Part shown: positions 50,932 to 59,103 of the stretch, one piece after another
How positions within the stretch are numbered: position 1 is the first letter of the stretch
How the letters are laid out: each line of letters begins with the position of its first letter
From: Bradyrhizobium mercantei
GTDB lineage: Bacteria > Pseudomonadota > Alphaproteobacteria > Rhizobiales > Xanthobacteraceae
Assembly: GCF_001982635.1 (NCBI RefSeq)
Contig: NZ_MKFI01000004.1
Location: 942,111-1,006,110, forward strand
DNA: 64,000 bases
Direction of reading: 5' to 3'
Notes under the pieces: generated by a model
The model's database searches: none
Told to the model about the DNA's origin: nothing
What the model saw: the letters and a program-made list of their open reading frames with translations, nothing else
Program-made: the position numbers and the translations under genes

Positions 50932-51618
50932 ATGATCAAATTCTATTTCAACGGATCGCCGAACCCGACCAAGGTCGCGCTGTTCCTGGAAGAGTCCGGC
51001 CTGCCGTTCGAGGCGATCCCGGTCGACACCCGCAAGGGCGACCAGTTCACGCCGGACTTCCTCAAGATCAACCCGAACGCCAAGGTGCCGGCGATCGACG
51101 ATGACGGCGTGCAGGTGTTCGACAGCAACGCGATCCTGCTCTACCTCGCCGAGGAGAACGGCAAGTTCCTGCCCGCCAACACGCCGGCCAACCGCGCCGC
51201 GACGCTGTCCTGGCTGATGTTCATCGCGACCGGCCTCGGCCCGTATTCCGGCCAGGCGGTGCACTTCAAGCATTTCGCGCCGGAGGTGATCGACTACGCC
51301 CACAACCGCTACCAGTTCGAGGCGCATCGTCACTACAAGGTCCTCGACGATCATCTGGCGAAGTCGCGTTACATGGTCGGCGACAGCTACACGATCGTCG
51401 ACATGGCGTTCTGGGGCTGGGCGCGGATGGCGGTGTTCATTCTCGGCGAGGAAGGCTACGCCAAATATCCGAACGTGAAGCGGCTGGTCGACGAGATCTC
51501 GGCGCGGCCGGCGGCGGCGCGCGCGCTCGCGCTGAAGGACAAGCACACCTTCAAGGCCGAGATGGACGACGCGGCGCGCGGCTTCATGTTCGGCCACCTG
51601 AAGAACAAGGTGGCGTAA
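50932..51618 (+). CDS. Glutathione S-transferase (YfcG-like)
   Basis: A 228-residue cytoplasmic GST. The thioredoxin-like half reads FYFNGSPNPTKVALFLEESG, then INPNAKVPAIDDDGVQVFDS with the cis-Pro and the Glu/Asp-Ser glutathione site, as in the YfcG/Ure2-like group. The helical half has GDSYTIVDMAFWGWARM. Members can be disulfide reductases or peroxidases. GGGAGTCCC upstream is the ribosome site. A perfect hairpin follows as terminator. Confidence 0.9.
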   Translation: MIKFYFNGSPNPTKVALFLEESGLPFEAIPVDTRKGDQFTPDFLKINPNAKVPAIDDDGVQVFDSNAILLYLAEENGKFLPANTPANRAATLSWLMFIATGLGPYSGQAVHFKHFAPEVIDYAHNRYQFEAHRHYKVLDDHLAKSRYMVGDSYTIVDMAFWGWARMAVFILGEEGYAKYPNVKRLVDEISARPAAARALALKDKHTFKAEMDDAARGFMFGHLKNKVA

Positions 51619-51637
51619 GCCCGTCTTTGAGCCTCAT

Positions 51638-51672
51638 GCAGGGTGGGCGCGCTGACGCGTTGCCCACCCTGC
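51638..51672. terminator. Perfect hairpin after GST
   Basis: GCAGGGTGGGC and GCCCACCCTGC pair over 11 bases around a 13-base loop. It lies between the convergent GST gene and the DUF1127 remnant. There is no T-run; it is also a simple relative of the family H repeats. Confidence 0.6.
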
Positions 51673-51685
51673 GCATGTTCGCACC

Positions 51686-51871
51686 TCACGGCGGCCAGTA
51701 GGGCCTGCCGTTGCCGTACCGGCCATGATGCGAGACGTCGGCACGGCAGATGCCGATGTCCTGCAGCTCGCGTTCGCTCATCGCGGCGAGCTGCCGCCAC
51801 GCGCGCCGGTCCTCGCGCCATTGTCCGAACCGGACCAGCGCCGCCGCGACTGCGGCAGTCAGTGGCTCAAC
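51686..51871 (-). pseudogene. DUF1127-like sequence without a start codon
   Basis: This frame encodes LVRFGQWREDRRAWRQL, AAMSERELQDIGICRADVS and ends PYWPP, a clear DUF1127 domain, the small basic helical domain found in many alphaproteobacterial proteins. In the frame there is no ATG, GTG or TTG between the preceding in-frame stop and the domain; only CTG codons (such as 51862) remain. It overlaps the stop of the SnoaL-like gene upstream. It is either a remnant, a frameshifted gene or one with an unusual start. No function can be inferred. Confidence 0.6.
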
Positions 51872-52310
51872 CCGCCGCGCGAACCTCGGCGACAGGAAAC
51901 GGACCGAGGGCCTTCTCGGTCAAGACCGAGTCGCAATATTCCCTCACCTCCTTGATCCTGCCGCCGTCGAAGCGGAACACCAGGCAATAGTCGTTGTCGT
52001 AACGCTGCCCCTCCTTGGTGAGGTTGTTGCCCTTGGCCTCGACCACGACGATGTCGCCGTCGGCGATGACGCGATGCGCGACGGTACGGCCGCGCTCGAC
52101 CAGTCTCGAGCGGACATGGCCGTGCAGGTCGGTCATGATCGATTGCTTGCCGGTGAAGGTGCGCGACCAGGAATATTGCCCCGTCACGGTCCAGATCGCG
52201 TCGTCGGCGAGCGTCGCCATGAACAGCGATTTCTCGCGCACCGCGGGATCGGGACTGCCCGCGATCACGAACATCTCCTGCACCAGTTTCTTGTTGTCGG
52301 CTGCGCTCAT
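51867..52310 (-). CDS. SnoaL-like / NTF2-fold protein
   Basis: A 147-residue protein of the SnoaL-like fold: MSAADNKKLVQEMFVIAG opens the family, with LADDAIWTVTGQYSWSRTF and KEVREYCDSVLTEKAL completing the cone-shaped barrel. It may be an isomerase, hydrolase or binding protein; active residues cannot be assigned. AAGGAGACGCGCC is a strong ribosome site for ATG 52310. It is divergent from the LysR regulator at 52461, with 150 bases between, so the LysR protein is the likely regulator. Confidence 0.85.
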   Translation of the reverse strand: MSAADNKKLVQEMFVIAGSPDPAVREKSLFMATLADDAIWTVTGQYSWSRTFTGKQSIMTDLHGHVRSRLVERGRTVAHRVIADGDIVVVEAKGNNLTKEGQRYDNDYCLVFRFDGGRIKEVREYCDSVLTEKALGPFPVAEVRAAG

Positions 52311-52436
52311 GGCGCGTCTCCTTGCGATAGGGTTGGCTGAGGTGAGGCGCCGCCTCGCGCGAACCGCTGTTCGCTTCGCGTGAGAGCACCTTGCCTGGCA
52401 ATCCTGCGACGCCTGCACGCATTCTTCCAATCGATA

Positions 52437-52458
52437 GGCGATATGATATATATTCGCC
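52437..52458. promoter_or_regulatory. Palindrome in front of the LysR gene
   Basis: GGCGATATGATATATATTCG with CC has arms GGCGA and TCGCC around an A/T-rich centre, three bases before the LysR start codon. It may be an operator or the -10 region. Confidence 0.4.
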
Positions 52459-52460
52459 TG

Positions 52461-53378
52461 ATGAATTTGAATTCGCTTGACCTCAATTTGCTGGTTGCGC
52501 TCGACGCGCTGCTGCGCGACGCCAGTGTCAGCCGTGCTGCGATGCGGCTGCATCTGTCACAGCCGGCGACCAGCCACGCGCTGCAGCGGCTGCGCGATCT
52601 GATCGGCGATCCCTTGCTGGTGCGCAACGGCGCGCGGATGGAGCTGACGCCGCGGGCGCAGGCGCTGCGCCTGCCGCTGGCGCAGGCGCTCGACCAGGTG
52701 CGCACGTTGTTCATATCAGATGATTTCGACGCCGCGCGCAGCGAGCGGCATTTCCGCCTGATGATGCCCGACCTCGCGGTCGAGTTGCTGATGCCGCCGC
52801 TGATGGAAAAGGTCACGCGGCTGGCGCCGAACGTCACCATCGACGTGGTGCCGTGGCGGAGCTCGCCGATCTTCACCCCCGATTTCGCCCGCACCATCGA
52901 TCTCGTGATCTCGATCGGCGACAGCTTCAAGGGCTTTCACCGCCAGCGGCTCTACACCGACATCGATGCGCTCGCGGTGCGGCGCGGCCATCCGGTCGGC
53001 GCCAAGCTCAGGAAGCGCGAGGCGTTCCTCGCCGCGCGGCATGTCGGCGTGATCATCCGCGGCCACAACGAGGATCTGATCGACACCTGGCTGCGCACCA
53101 AGGGCATCGATCGGCGGATCGCGCTGGTGGTGCCGGGCTATATCGAGGCGCTGCATGTCACCGCGCGCACCGACCTCGTCGCCTTCGTGCCGCGCCGGCT
53201 GATCTCCGCGCTGGCGAAGCAGCTGTCGCTGGTGATCGTGACCCCGCCGCTCGATCCCGGAATCGACGAGCAGCACATGTTCTATCCGACCCGGGCGCAG
53301 ATGGATCCGGGCTCGATCTGGCTGCGCAAGCTGATGCTGGAGACCGGACGCGAATTGGAGACGGGGAACGCCGCGTAG
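52461..53378 (+). CDS. LysR-family transcriptional regulator (NodD-like lineage)
   Basis: A 305-residue regulator. MNLNSLDLNLLVALDALL and SVSRAAMRLHLSQPATSHAL form the winged helix-turn-helix; the effector domain runs from about residue 90 (RHFRLMMPDLAVELLMPPLM to LVAFVPRRL). The opening LDLNLLVALDALL is shared with the NahR/NodD branch. The divergent SnoaL-like gene is the likely target. An in-frame longer start exists, but MNLNSLDLN matches the family. Confidence 0.9.
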   Translation: MNLNSLDLNLLVALDALLRDASVSRAAMRLHLSQPATSHALQRLRDLIGDPLLVRNGARMELTPRAQALRLPLAQALDQVRTLFISDDFDAARSERHFRLMMPDLAVELLMPPLMEKVTRLAPNVTIDVVPWRSSPIFTPDFARTIDLVISIGDSFKGFHRQRLYTDIDALAVRRGHPVGAKLRKREAFLAARHVGVIIRGHNEDLIDTWLRTKGIDRRIALVVPGYIEALHVTARTDLVAFVPRRLISALAKQLSLVIVTPPLDPGIDEQHMFYPTRAQMDPGSIWLRKLMLETGRELETGNAA

Positions 53379-53394
53379 CGCCGCTCTATCCAAC

Positions 53395-53526
53395 TGTCGT
53401 CCCTGCGAAAGCATGGACCCATAACCACAGCTCTGAATTGGGATGAAGGGCTGTGGCCCCAGCGTCGCGCCACAACTGCGATTTGGGGTTATGGGACCCG
53501 GCTCGCGCTTCGCTTGGCCGGGACGA
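53395..53526. repeat. Family J palindromic repeat
   Basis: GTCGTCCCTGCGAAAGCATG, GACCCATAACCACAG, mirrored by GGGGTTATGGGACCCGGCTC and GGCCGGGACGAC. It fills the gap between convergent LysR and GST genes. A relic of the same type (GTCGTCCCGGCC) lies near 63671. Confidence 0.75.
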
Positions 53527-53541
53527 CAGCGAATTTGTTGC

Positions 53542-54162
53542 TTACGCCCTCTGCTCAGCCAACACCTTCTGCACCGCCGGCCGTTGCTCCATCGCCGCGC
53601 GATGCGCCTTCACCTTGGGCAGGGTCGCGATGTTGACGCCGTCGCCGTCGAGCCAGAGCGTCAGCGTATAGAGATAGGCGTCGCCGACCGTGTAGCTGTC
53701 GCCCATCACCCACGGTCCCCTGAGCATGTCGCGCTCGATCAGGTTGAAGCAGGCGCCCATGGTCTTCGGGATCATCGTCTTCATGTCGGCGAACGACGTC
53801 TCCTGCGTCGCCCAACGCGCGCCGCGCATCTTGTGGGCGTGGCAGACATGCACCGTCGAGCAGAGATAGGAGTTGAACGACTGCAGCCTGGCGAATTCGA
53901 AGGCGTCGTCGAGCGGCGCGAGCTTCGCCTGCGGATAGGTCTGCGCGATGTAGGCCAGCATCGCCGGGGTTTCTGTCAGCACGCCGCGATCGGTCACCAG
54001 CGTCGGCACGCGGCCCTTCGGATTGATCTTGAGATATTCCGGGCTGTTCTGCTGGTTGTTCTTGAAGTCGAGCCGCTCGACCGTATAGGGCGCGCCGGCC
54101 TCGGCCAGCGCGATATGGGAGGCGAGCGCACAGGTGCCGGGAGCGGTATAGAGCTTGAGCAT
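53542..54162 (-). CDS. Glutathione S-transferase (beta-like)
   Basis: A 206-residue cytoplasmic GST. MLKLYTAPGTCALASHIALA carries the Cys of bacterial beta GSTs, NPKGRVPTLVTDRG the cis-Pro strand, and LTETPAMLAYIA the Glu-Thr glutathione site. The helical domain has MGDSYTVGDAYLYTLTLWL. It may detoxify electrophiles or act in ring-opening chemistry. It is divergent from the FAD monooxygenase at 54344, which suggests a common role in aromatic or xenobiotic breakdown. Confidence 0.9.
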   Translation of the reverse strand: MLKLYTAPGTCALASHIALAEAGAPYTVERLDFKNNQQNSPEYLKINPKGRVPTLVTDRGVLTETPAMLAYIAQTYPQAKLAPLDDAFEFARLQSFNSYLCSTVHVCHAHKMRGARWATQETSFADMKTMIPKTMGACFNLIERDMLRGPWVMGDSYTVGDAYLYTLTLWLDGDGVNIATLPKVKAHRAAMEQRPAVQKVLAEQRA

Positions 54163-54343
54163 GTCGTTGTCCTCTGCGGGCCTTGTCGGTTCGCGGCGAA
54201 CCCGGCCCTTGCCTTTTTATGGATGCGGCGGACGTTAGCGTTGCCGCCGCTGGCCGTCCATCCCCACCCAATGTCGCAAGGTTTCGCGGTTGCCCACGGC
54301 GGTGCCGCCGTGCGATGACCATGGCCGATCGAGAGGGATTTTC

Positions 54344-55609
54344 ATGACTGTACTGATTGCAGGTGGCGGAATTGGCGGGCTGACGCTGGCGCTCAGCCTG
54401 CACCAGATCGGCGTTCCCTGCCGTGTGTTCGAGAGCGTGCCCGAGCTGAAACCGCTCGGCGTCGGCATCAACGTGCTGCCGCATGCGGTGCGCGAATTGA
54501 TCGAGCTCGGCCTGCACGACGTACTCGACGCCTCGGCCGTGCGGACGCGCGAGCTCGCTTATTTCTCCAAGCACGGCAAGCCGATCTGGAGCGAGCCGCG
54601 CGGGCTCGAGGCCGGCTACAAATGGCCGCAATTCTCGATCCATCGCGGCCGGCTGCAACAGCTGCTGCTCGATGCCGCGACCGAACGGCTGGGAGCCGAC
54701 AACATCCTGACCAGCCATCACCTCACCGGCTGGACCGAGACCGTGGACGGCGTCCGCGCCGACTTCATCGACCGCGCCACCGGCAAGCCGGCCGGCAGCC
54801 ATGACGGTGCAGTGCTGATCGCCGCCGACGGCATCCATTCGGCGGTGCGCGAAAAACTCTATCCGCAGGAGGGGCCGCCGATCTGGAACGGCCGCATCCT
54901 GTGGCGCGGCATCACCCGCGGCAACGCCTTCCTGACCGGCCGCACCATGATCATGGCCGGCCACGAGATCCTGAAATTCGTCTGCTACCCGATCTCGAAG
55001 GAAGCCGGCGCGGACGGCAAGTTCGACATCAACTGGGTCGCCGAGCGGCACATGCCGCCGACCTATCAATGGCGCCGCGAGGACTATAACCGCACCGCGA
55101 AACTCGACGAGTTCCTGCCGTGGTTCGAGAACTGGAATTTCGACTGGCTCGACGTGCCGGGCCTGATCCGCAACTGCCCGCATGCCTACGAGTATCCGCT
55201 GGTCGATCGCGATCCGATCCCGCAATGGACTTTTGGCCGCGTCACGCTGATGGGCGACGCCGCGCATCCGATGTACCCGATCGGCTCCAACGGCGCCTCG
55301 CAGGCGATCCTGGATGCGCGCACGCTGACGCGCGAGATCCTGGCGCATGGCCCGACGCAGGCCGCGCTCGCGGCCTATGAGGCCGAGCGGCGGCCCGCGA
55401 CCACCGATCTCGTCATGCTCAACCGCCGCAATGGCCCCGAACAGGTGATGCAGTTGGTCGAGGAGCGCGCGCCCAACGGCTTTGGCGTCGTCACCGAGGT
55501 GCTGTCACAGCAGGAGCTGGAAGACATCGCCGCCAACTACAAGCGCGTGGCGGGTTTCCAGGTCGAGGGCCTCAACGCCAAGCCGCCGATCGTGCAGCGG
55601 AAGGGCTAG
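54344..55609 (+). CDS. FAD-dependent aromatic-ring monooxygenase (PHBH/salicylate hydroxylase type)
   Basis: A 421-residue class A flavoprotein monooxygenase. GGGIGGLTLALSLHQIG near residue 6 binds FAD, DGIHSAVREKLYP is the conserved DG segment binding both FAD and NAD(P)H, and LMGDAAHPMYPIGSNGAS is the second flavin motif with the GD. It would hydroxylate an aromatic acid or a quinoline-like substrate using NAD(P)H and oxygen. GAGAGGG precedes ATG 54344. A GST gene is divergent and a thioesterase gene convergent. Confidence 0.9.
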   Translation: MTVLIAGGGIGGLTLALSLHQIGVPCRVFESVPELKPLGVGINVLPHAVRELIELGLHDVLDASAVRTRELAYFSKHGKPIWSEPRGLEAGYKWPQFSIHRGRLQQLLLDAATERLGADNILTSHHLTGWTETVDGVRADFIDRATGKPAGSHDGAVLIAADGIHSAVREKLYPQEGPPIWNGRILWRGITRGNAFLTGRTMIMAGHEILKFVCYPISKEAGADGKFDINWVAERHMPPTYQWRREDYNRTAKLDEFLPWFENWNFDWLDVPGLIRNCPHAYEYPLVDRDPIPQWTFGRVTLMGDAAHPMYPIGSNGASQAILDARTLTREILAHGPTQAALAAYEAERRPATTDLVMLNRRNGPEQVMQLVEERAPNGFGVVTEVLSQQELEDIAANYKRVAGFQVEGLNAKPPIVQRKG

Positions 55610-55635
55610 CTTTGCTCAAGCTGCGAAATCTATCC

Positions 55636-55742
55636 CCGTCATCCTGAGGTGCGAGCGGAGCGAGCCTCGAAGGATGCACGGCCCCAGTGGGGCCGTTGAC
55701 CCTTCGAGACGCGCGCGAGGTGCGCGCTCCTCAGGGTGACGG
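55636..55742. repeat. Family D palindromic repeat, copy 3
   Basis: CGTCATCCTGAGGTGCGAGC and GAGCCTCGAAGGATGCAC, mirrored by CCCTTCGAGACGCGCGCGAG and GCTCCTCAGGGTGACGG. It lies between convergent genes. Confidence 0.9.
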
Positions 55743-55765
55743 GACCAGTAGTTGTGCAAGCCGGA

Positions 55766-56185
55766 TCAGCGCAGCGCCCGCGCCGCTTCCACCAGCCGGA
55801 TGCTGCTGCTCGCGGTCGCGAGCAGCGTGCCGTTTTCGGCCGTCAGCCGGCCCTCGACGAAGGCGATGGTCTTGCCGAGTTGCGTCACGGTCGCCTCGCC
55901 GGTGATCGGGCCGGGTTTGGCCGGCGCGAGGAAGTTCACGGTCATCGAGATCGTCGTGGTGAAGAGCCTGCCCTCGGTCATCACGAACACCGCCGGCCCC
56001 ATCGTGTCGTCGAGCATCGCCGAGAGCATGCCGCCCTGGATGAAGCCGGCCGGATTGCAAAAATCCTGCTTGCCGTCGAACGCCATCCTGATCCAGCCGT
56101 CCTGCGGGCGTGCGTCGACGAGGCGCCAGCCGAGCAGCTTTGCGACAGGCGGCATCGGGATGTCGTCGAGCGCGGTTGCGATCAT
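55766..56185 (-). CDS. PaaI-type hotdog thioesterase
   Basis: A 139-residue hotdog-fold acyl-CoA thioesterase. CNPAGFIQGGMLSAMLDDTM contains the HGG/QGG catalytic region with Gln in place of His and the following Asp, and TTTISMTVNFLAPAKPGPI the central strand. PaaI enzymes free CoA from dead-end phenylacetyl intermediates; other paa genes are absent. It reads towards the FAD monooxygenase gene, with a repeat between. Confidence 0.85.
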   Translation of the reverse strand: MIATALDDIPMPPVAKLLGWRLVDARPQDGWIRMAFDGKQDFCNPAGFIQGGMLSAMLDDTMGPAVFVMTEGRLFTTTISMTVNFLAPAKPGPITGEATVTQLGKTIAFVEGRLTAENGTLLATASSSIRLVEAARALR

Positions 56186-56254
56186 GGCGGCCTCCGTTGT
56201 TCTGGAGGTCGTACTCGAGCCCTGCTGCCAGCATGGTGTCAGCAGGAGCCGCCG

Positions 56255-57367
56255 TCAGAGACCGAGCCCATGCGCGAGCACCTTGCGCATCACGTTCGGA
56301 AACGCTTCGCCGTCCAGCGTCGCCACCGGCACCCAGCGCATGCCATCAGGCGCGCGCGTGCGCGGCGGAACTGTCGCGGTGTAGACGACGAGCTCGAGCG
56401 GAAAGTGCGTGAACACGTGGGTGACGACGCCGGCCTTGCGATGCCAGCGGGTGCCGCCCCTGAGTTCCGGCGCCTGTGCGAGCGCGGCAGCGTCCTCCTG
56501 CCGGGCCAGCCACTCCGACCCCGGCACCTCGGTCATGCCGCCGAGCAGGCCCTTTTCCGGGCGTGAGCGGACCAGCAATTCGTCGCCGCGCGTCACCACG
56601 AAGGCGGCGCCGCGGCGCAGGGTGCCGCTCTTCTTCGGTGCCTTGCGCGGGAACGTCTCCTGGTCGCCGCGAACGCGTGCAGCGCAATCGTCATTCAGCG
56701 GACACAAGGCGCATGCCGGCTTCTTCGGCGTGCAGATCGTGGCGCCGAGATCCATCAAGGCTTGAGCGCTGTCCCCAGCGCGAGACTTCTCGTCGCCGGC
56801 GCGGGCCGCGCCGAGCAGCGTCGCCGCCAACTCCTTGATCAGCGGCTTGGCCTGCGGCAGTGCCTCCTCGATGGCGTAGAGCCGGGTGACCACGCGCTCG
56901 ATATTGCCGTCGACCGGCATGGTGCGGCGGTCGAACGCGATCGCCGCGATCGCCGCCGCGGTGTAGGGCCCGATGCCGGGCAGCGTGCGCAGCCCCTCCT
57001 CGGTGTCCGGAAACACCCCGCCATGATCGGTAAGCACCGTGACCGCGCAGGCGTGCAAATTGCGCGCCCGCGAATAATAGCCGAGCCCGGCCCACATCCT
57101 CAGGACATCGTCGAGCGAGGCGCGGCCGAGCGCGGTGACATCAGGCCAGCGCGAGACGAATTTCTCGAAATACGGGCCGACCGCCCTGACCGTGGTCTGC
57201 TGCAGCATGATCTCCGACAGCCACACCCGGTACGGATCCGCATGCTCCCCCGCCGCCGCGCGCCACGGCAGCGTCCGGCGATGCCGGTCATACCAGGCGA
57301 GCAGCCGCGCCGGGCGGTCGGCCTGCTGGTCGGTCGATCTGGACTTGGCGGCCGCGCGCGAACTCAT
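56255..57367 (-). CDS. mutY: A/G-specific adenine DNA glycosylase
   Basis: A 370-residue DNA repair enzyme that removes adenine paired with 8-oxoguanine. Catalytic Glu52 in SEIMLQQT, the helix-hairpin-helix LPGIGPYTAAAIAAIAF (about 129-146), catalytic Asp153 in MPVDGNIERVV, and the [4Fe-4S] ligands Cys212, Cys219, Cys222 and Cys228 (C-x6-C-x2-C-x5-C) are all present. The C-terminal 130 residues form the Nudix-like 8-oxoG recognition domain (GLLGGMTEVPGSEWL). It is divergent from the DUF721 gene. Confidence 0.95.
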   Translation of the reverse strand: MSSRAAAKSRSTDQQADRPARLLAWYDRHRRTLPWRAAAGEHADPYRVWLSEIMLQQTTVRAVGPYFEKFVSRWPDVTALGRASLDDVLRMWAGLGYYSRARNLHACAVTVLTDHGGVFPDTEEGLRTLPGIGPYTAAAIAAIAFDRRTMPVDGNIERVVTRLYAIEEALPQAKPLIKELAATLLGAARAGDEKSRAGDSAQALMDLGATICTPKKPACALCPLNDDCAARVRGDQETFPRKAPKKSGTLRRGAAFVVTRGDELLVRSRPEKGLLGGMTEVPGSEWLARQEDAAALAQAPELRGGTRWHRKAGVVTHVFTHFPLELVVYTATVPPRTRAPDGMRWVPVATLDGEAFPNVMRKVLAHGLGL

Positions 57368-57390
57368 GACCCTATCTTAAGGCACATCCA

Positions 57391-57425
57391 GTCACGGATG
57401 CCCGGGCCTGACCCGGGCATCCACG
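57391..57425. repeat. Family F palindromic repeat, half element
   Basis: GTCACGGATGCCCGGGCCTG, ACCCGGGCATCCACG: one half of the family F unit (GATGCCCGGG/CCCGGGCATC). The mirror half is missing. It lies between divergent genes. Confidence 0.8.
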
Positions 57426-57509
57426 TCTTTCTTCGCCCGGATGCGGAAACGCCGCCACAATGATGAACATGGTTTCGGCCACATCGTCACCGCTGCTATA
57501 ACCCGTCCC

Positions 57510-57989
57510 ATGTCCAAACCCGGTCCGATCAGCGCAAAGCCCCTGTCGATCCTGCTCAGCGACGTCTTCACCGACGCCTATGCCAAGCAGGGCTTTGCCG
57601 CGCGCGAACTGGTGACGCGCTGGACCGAGATCGCGGGCGAGCGGATCGCGGCCTATTGCGAACCCTTGAAGATGCAGTGGCCGCGGCCGGTCGAGGGACA
57701 GCCGCAGGAGCCGGCGACGCTGGTGCTGCGGGTCGAAGGGCCGATGGCGCTGGAGATCCAGCACTCGTCCGACGTGATCCTGGAACGGGTGAACCGCTTC
57801 TTCGGCTGGCACGCGGTCGGCCGCCTGACGATCCGGCAGGCGCCGCTGTCGCGCCGCAGCCGCCCGGCACGGCCGCGCCCGCCCGACGCCAAAACCGTGG
57901 CGCGGGAGGCGGCAAACCTTACGGCCGTGGAGGACGACGATCTGCGCGCGGCGCTGGCCCGGCTGGGTGCCACGATCAAGCGAAATTGA
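57510..57989 (+). CDS. DUF721 (DciA-like) protein
   Basis: A 159-residue protein. ISAKPLSILLSDVFTDAYAK, then ARELVTRWTEIAGERIAAY and ATLVLRVEGPMALEIQHSS and ILERVNRFFGWHAVGRLTI form the KH-like DUF721 domain. DciA members help load the replicative helicase in bacteria lacking DnaC. The last 55 residues are a basic, then acidic, linker typical of rhizobial members. A weak ribosome site precedes ATG 57510. Its position before the DsbA-like and smc genes looks like a conserved rhizobial order (from memory). Confidence 0.85.
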   Translation: MSKPGPISAKPLSILLSDVFTDAYAKQGFAARELVTRWTEIAGERIAAYCEPLKMQWPRPVEGQPQEPATLVLRVEGPMALEIQHSSDVILERVNRFFGWHAVGRLTIRQAPLSRRSRPARPRPPDAKTVAREAANLTAVEDDDLRAALARLGATIKRN

Positions 57990-58112
57990 CGCTTTTCAGC
58001 GGGTTTCCCGCGAGACCGCGGCATTGCCACAATGGCCGTTTCAAGCTAGCGAAGGCTTCTTTTTCGGGACCCCCTTCATTGTGGCGCGAATGCGCCAATC
58101 CGGGAGCTGACC

Positions 58113-58769
58113 TTGATCATCACGCGCCGCGCTTTCACCACCGCTCTCTCGCTGACCGGCCTTGCCGCCCTCGCCGGCCTGTCGCCGCTGCGCCTGATCT
58201 CGTCGGCTTTCGCGCAGACCGCAGCCGAGGTCGCCAAGCCGCAGTCGCTGCCGGACATGGGCCTCGGCCCGCAGGACGCCAAGGTGACGATCGTCGAATA
58301 CGCCTCGATGACCTGCCCGCACTGCGCCAATTTCAACGAGACGGTGTTCCCGAAGATCAAGTCGACCTACATCGACAGCGGCAAGGTCCGCTACGTGTTC
58401 CGCGAATTCCCGCTCGACATCAAGGCCGCCGCCGGCTCGATGCTGGCGCGCTGCATCGCCAAGGACGACGCGCCGAAATTCTTCGCCGTGATCGACCTGT
58501 TGTTCCGCCAGCAGAACGACTGGGTGGTCAAGAACACCACCGAAACGCTGACGCGGATCGGCAAGCAGGCCGGCCTCAGCCAGCAACAGGTCGAGGACTG
58601 CCTGAAGGATCAGAAGCTGCTCGACAAGATCGCCGCCGACCAGAAATACGCCAACGACGTGCTGAAGGTGAACTCGACGCCGACCTTCTTCATCAATGGC
58701 GAGATGCTGAAGGGCGAGACCTCGTTCGAGGAATTCAGCAAGCACATCGACCCGCTGCTGAAGAGCTGA
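58113..58769 (+). CDS. DsbA-family thiol:disulfide protein with Tat-type leader
   Basis: A 218-residue periplasmic protein. The leader MIITRRAFTTALSLTGLAAL has a twin-arginine motif (TRRAFT) before the hydrophobic core, so export by the Tat pathway is likely; cleavage near AFAQ. The thioredoxin fold carries the CPHC active site (Cys68, Cys71) in VEYASMTCPHCANF and the cis-Pro in VNSTPTFFING. It belongs to the Com1/DsbA-like thioredoxin_4 group. The start is TTG (58113) with GGGAG upstream. The smc gene follows. Confidence 0.9.
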   Translation: MIITRRAFTTALSLTGLAALAGLSPLRLISSAFAQTAAEVAKPQSLPDMGLGPQDAKVTIVEYASMTCPHCANFNETVFPKIKSTYIDSGKVRYVFREFPLDIKAAAGSMLARCIAKDDAPKFFAVIDLLFRQQNDWVVKNTTETLTRIGKQAGLSQQQVEDCLKDQKLLDKIAADQKYANDVLKVNSTPTFFINGEMLKGETSFEEFSKHIDPLLKS

Positions 58770-58794
58770 TCGCGCGCCCTTGAAGCCGACACCG

Positions 58795-58821
58795 TCGTGC
58801 CCGATTCTGAGTCGGGCACGA
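58795..58821 (+). terminator. Hairpin after the DsbA-like gene
   Basis: CGTGCCCGA, loop of seven, TCGGGCACG: a perfect nine-base stem followed by ATAATT. It ends the DsbA-like transcript, so smc needs its own promoter. Confidence 0.8.
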
Positions 58822-58883
58822 TAATTGTGGATGAGTTGCGATCGCGGCCGACGGCGATCGCATTATTTCGTTGTTGAAAACCT

Positions 58884-58902
58884 GATTCGCGTGATGCGAA
58901 TC
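58884..58902. promoter_or_regulatory. GANTC-bearing palindrome upstream of smc
   Basis: GATTCGCGTGATGCGAATC has seven-base arms, each containing a GANTC methylation site (GATTC, GAATC). It lies about 200 bases before the smc start, inside a low-G+C stretch that probably contains the promoter. Confidence 0.4.
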
Positions 58903-59103
58903 TCAGAGGACATGCAGAGGTCGTAAATCCCTCGCAAATCCCTTGGGAAAAGCTGGGTCAAGCGGTTGCCCTGACGCGCTCGCATCGCCATTGTCGCCGC
59001 TCATGAGAGCTGCACGCAGCTATTCAGCCCAGACACCGACATTGCCATCCATGGTATTGTCACGGCAGGGAGATTCGCGCCCGGCCAAACGAGATTTGTG
59101 TAC

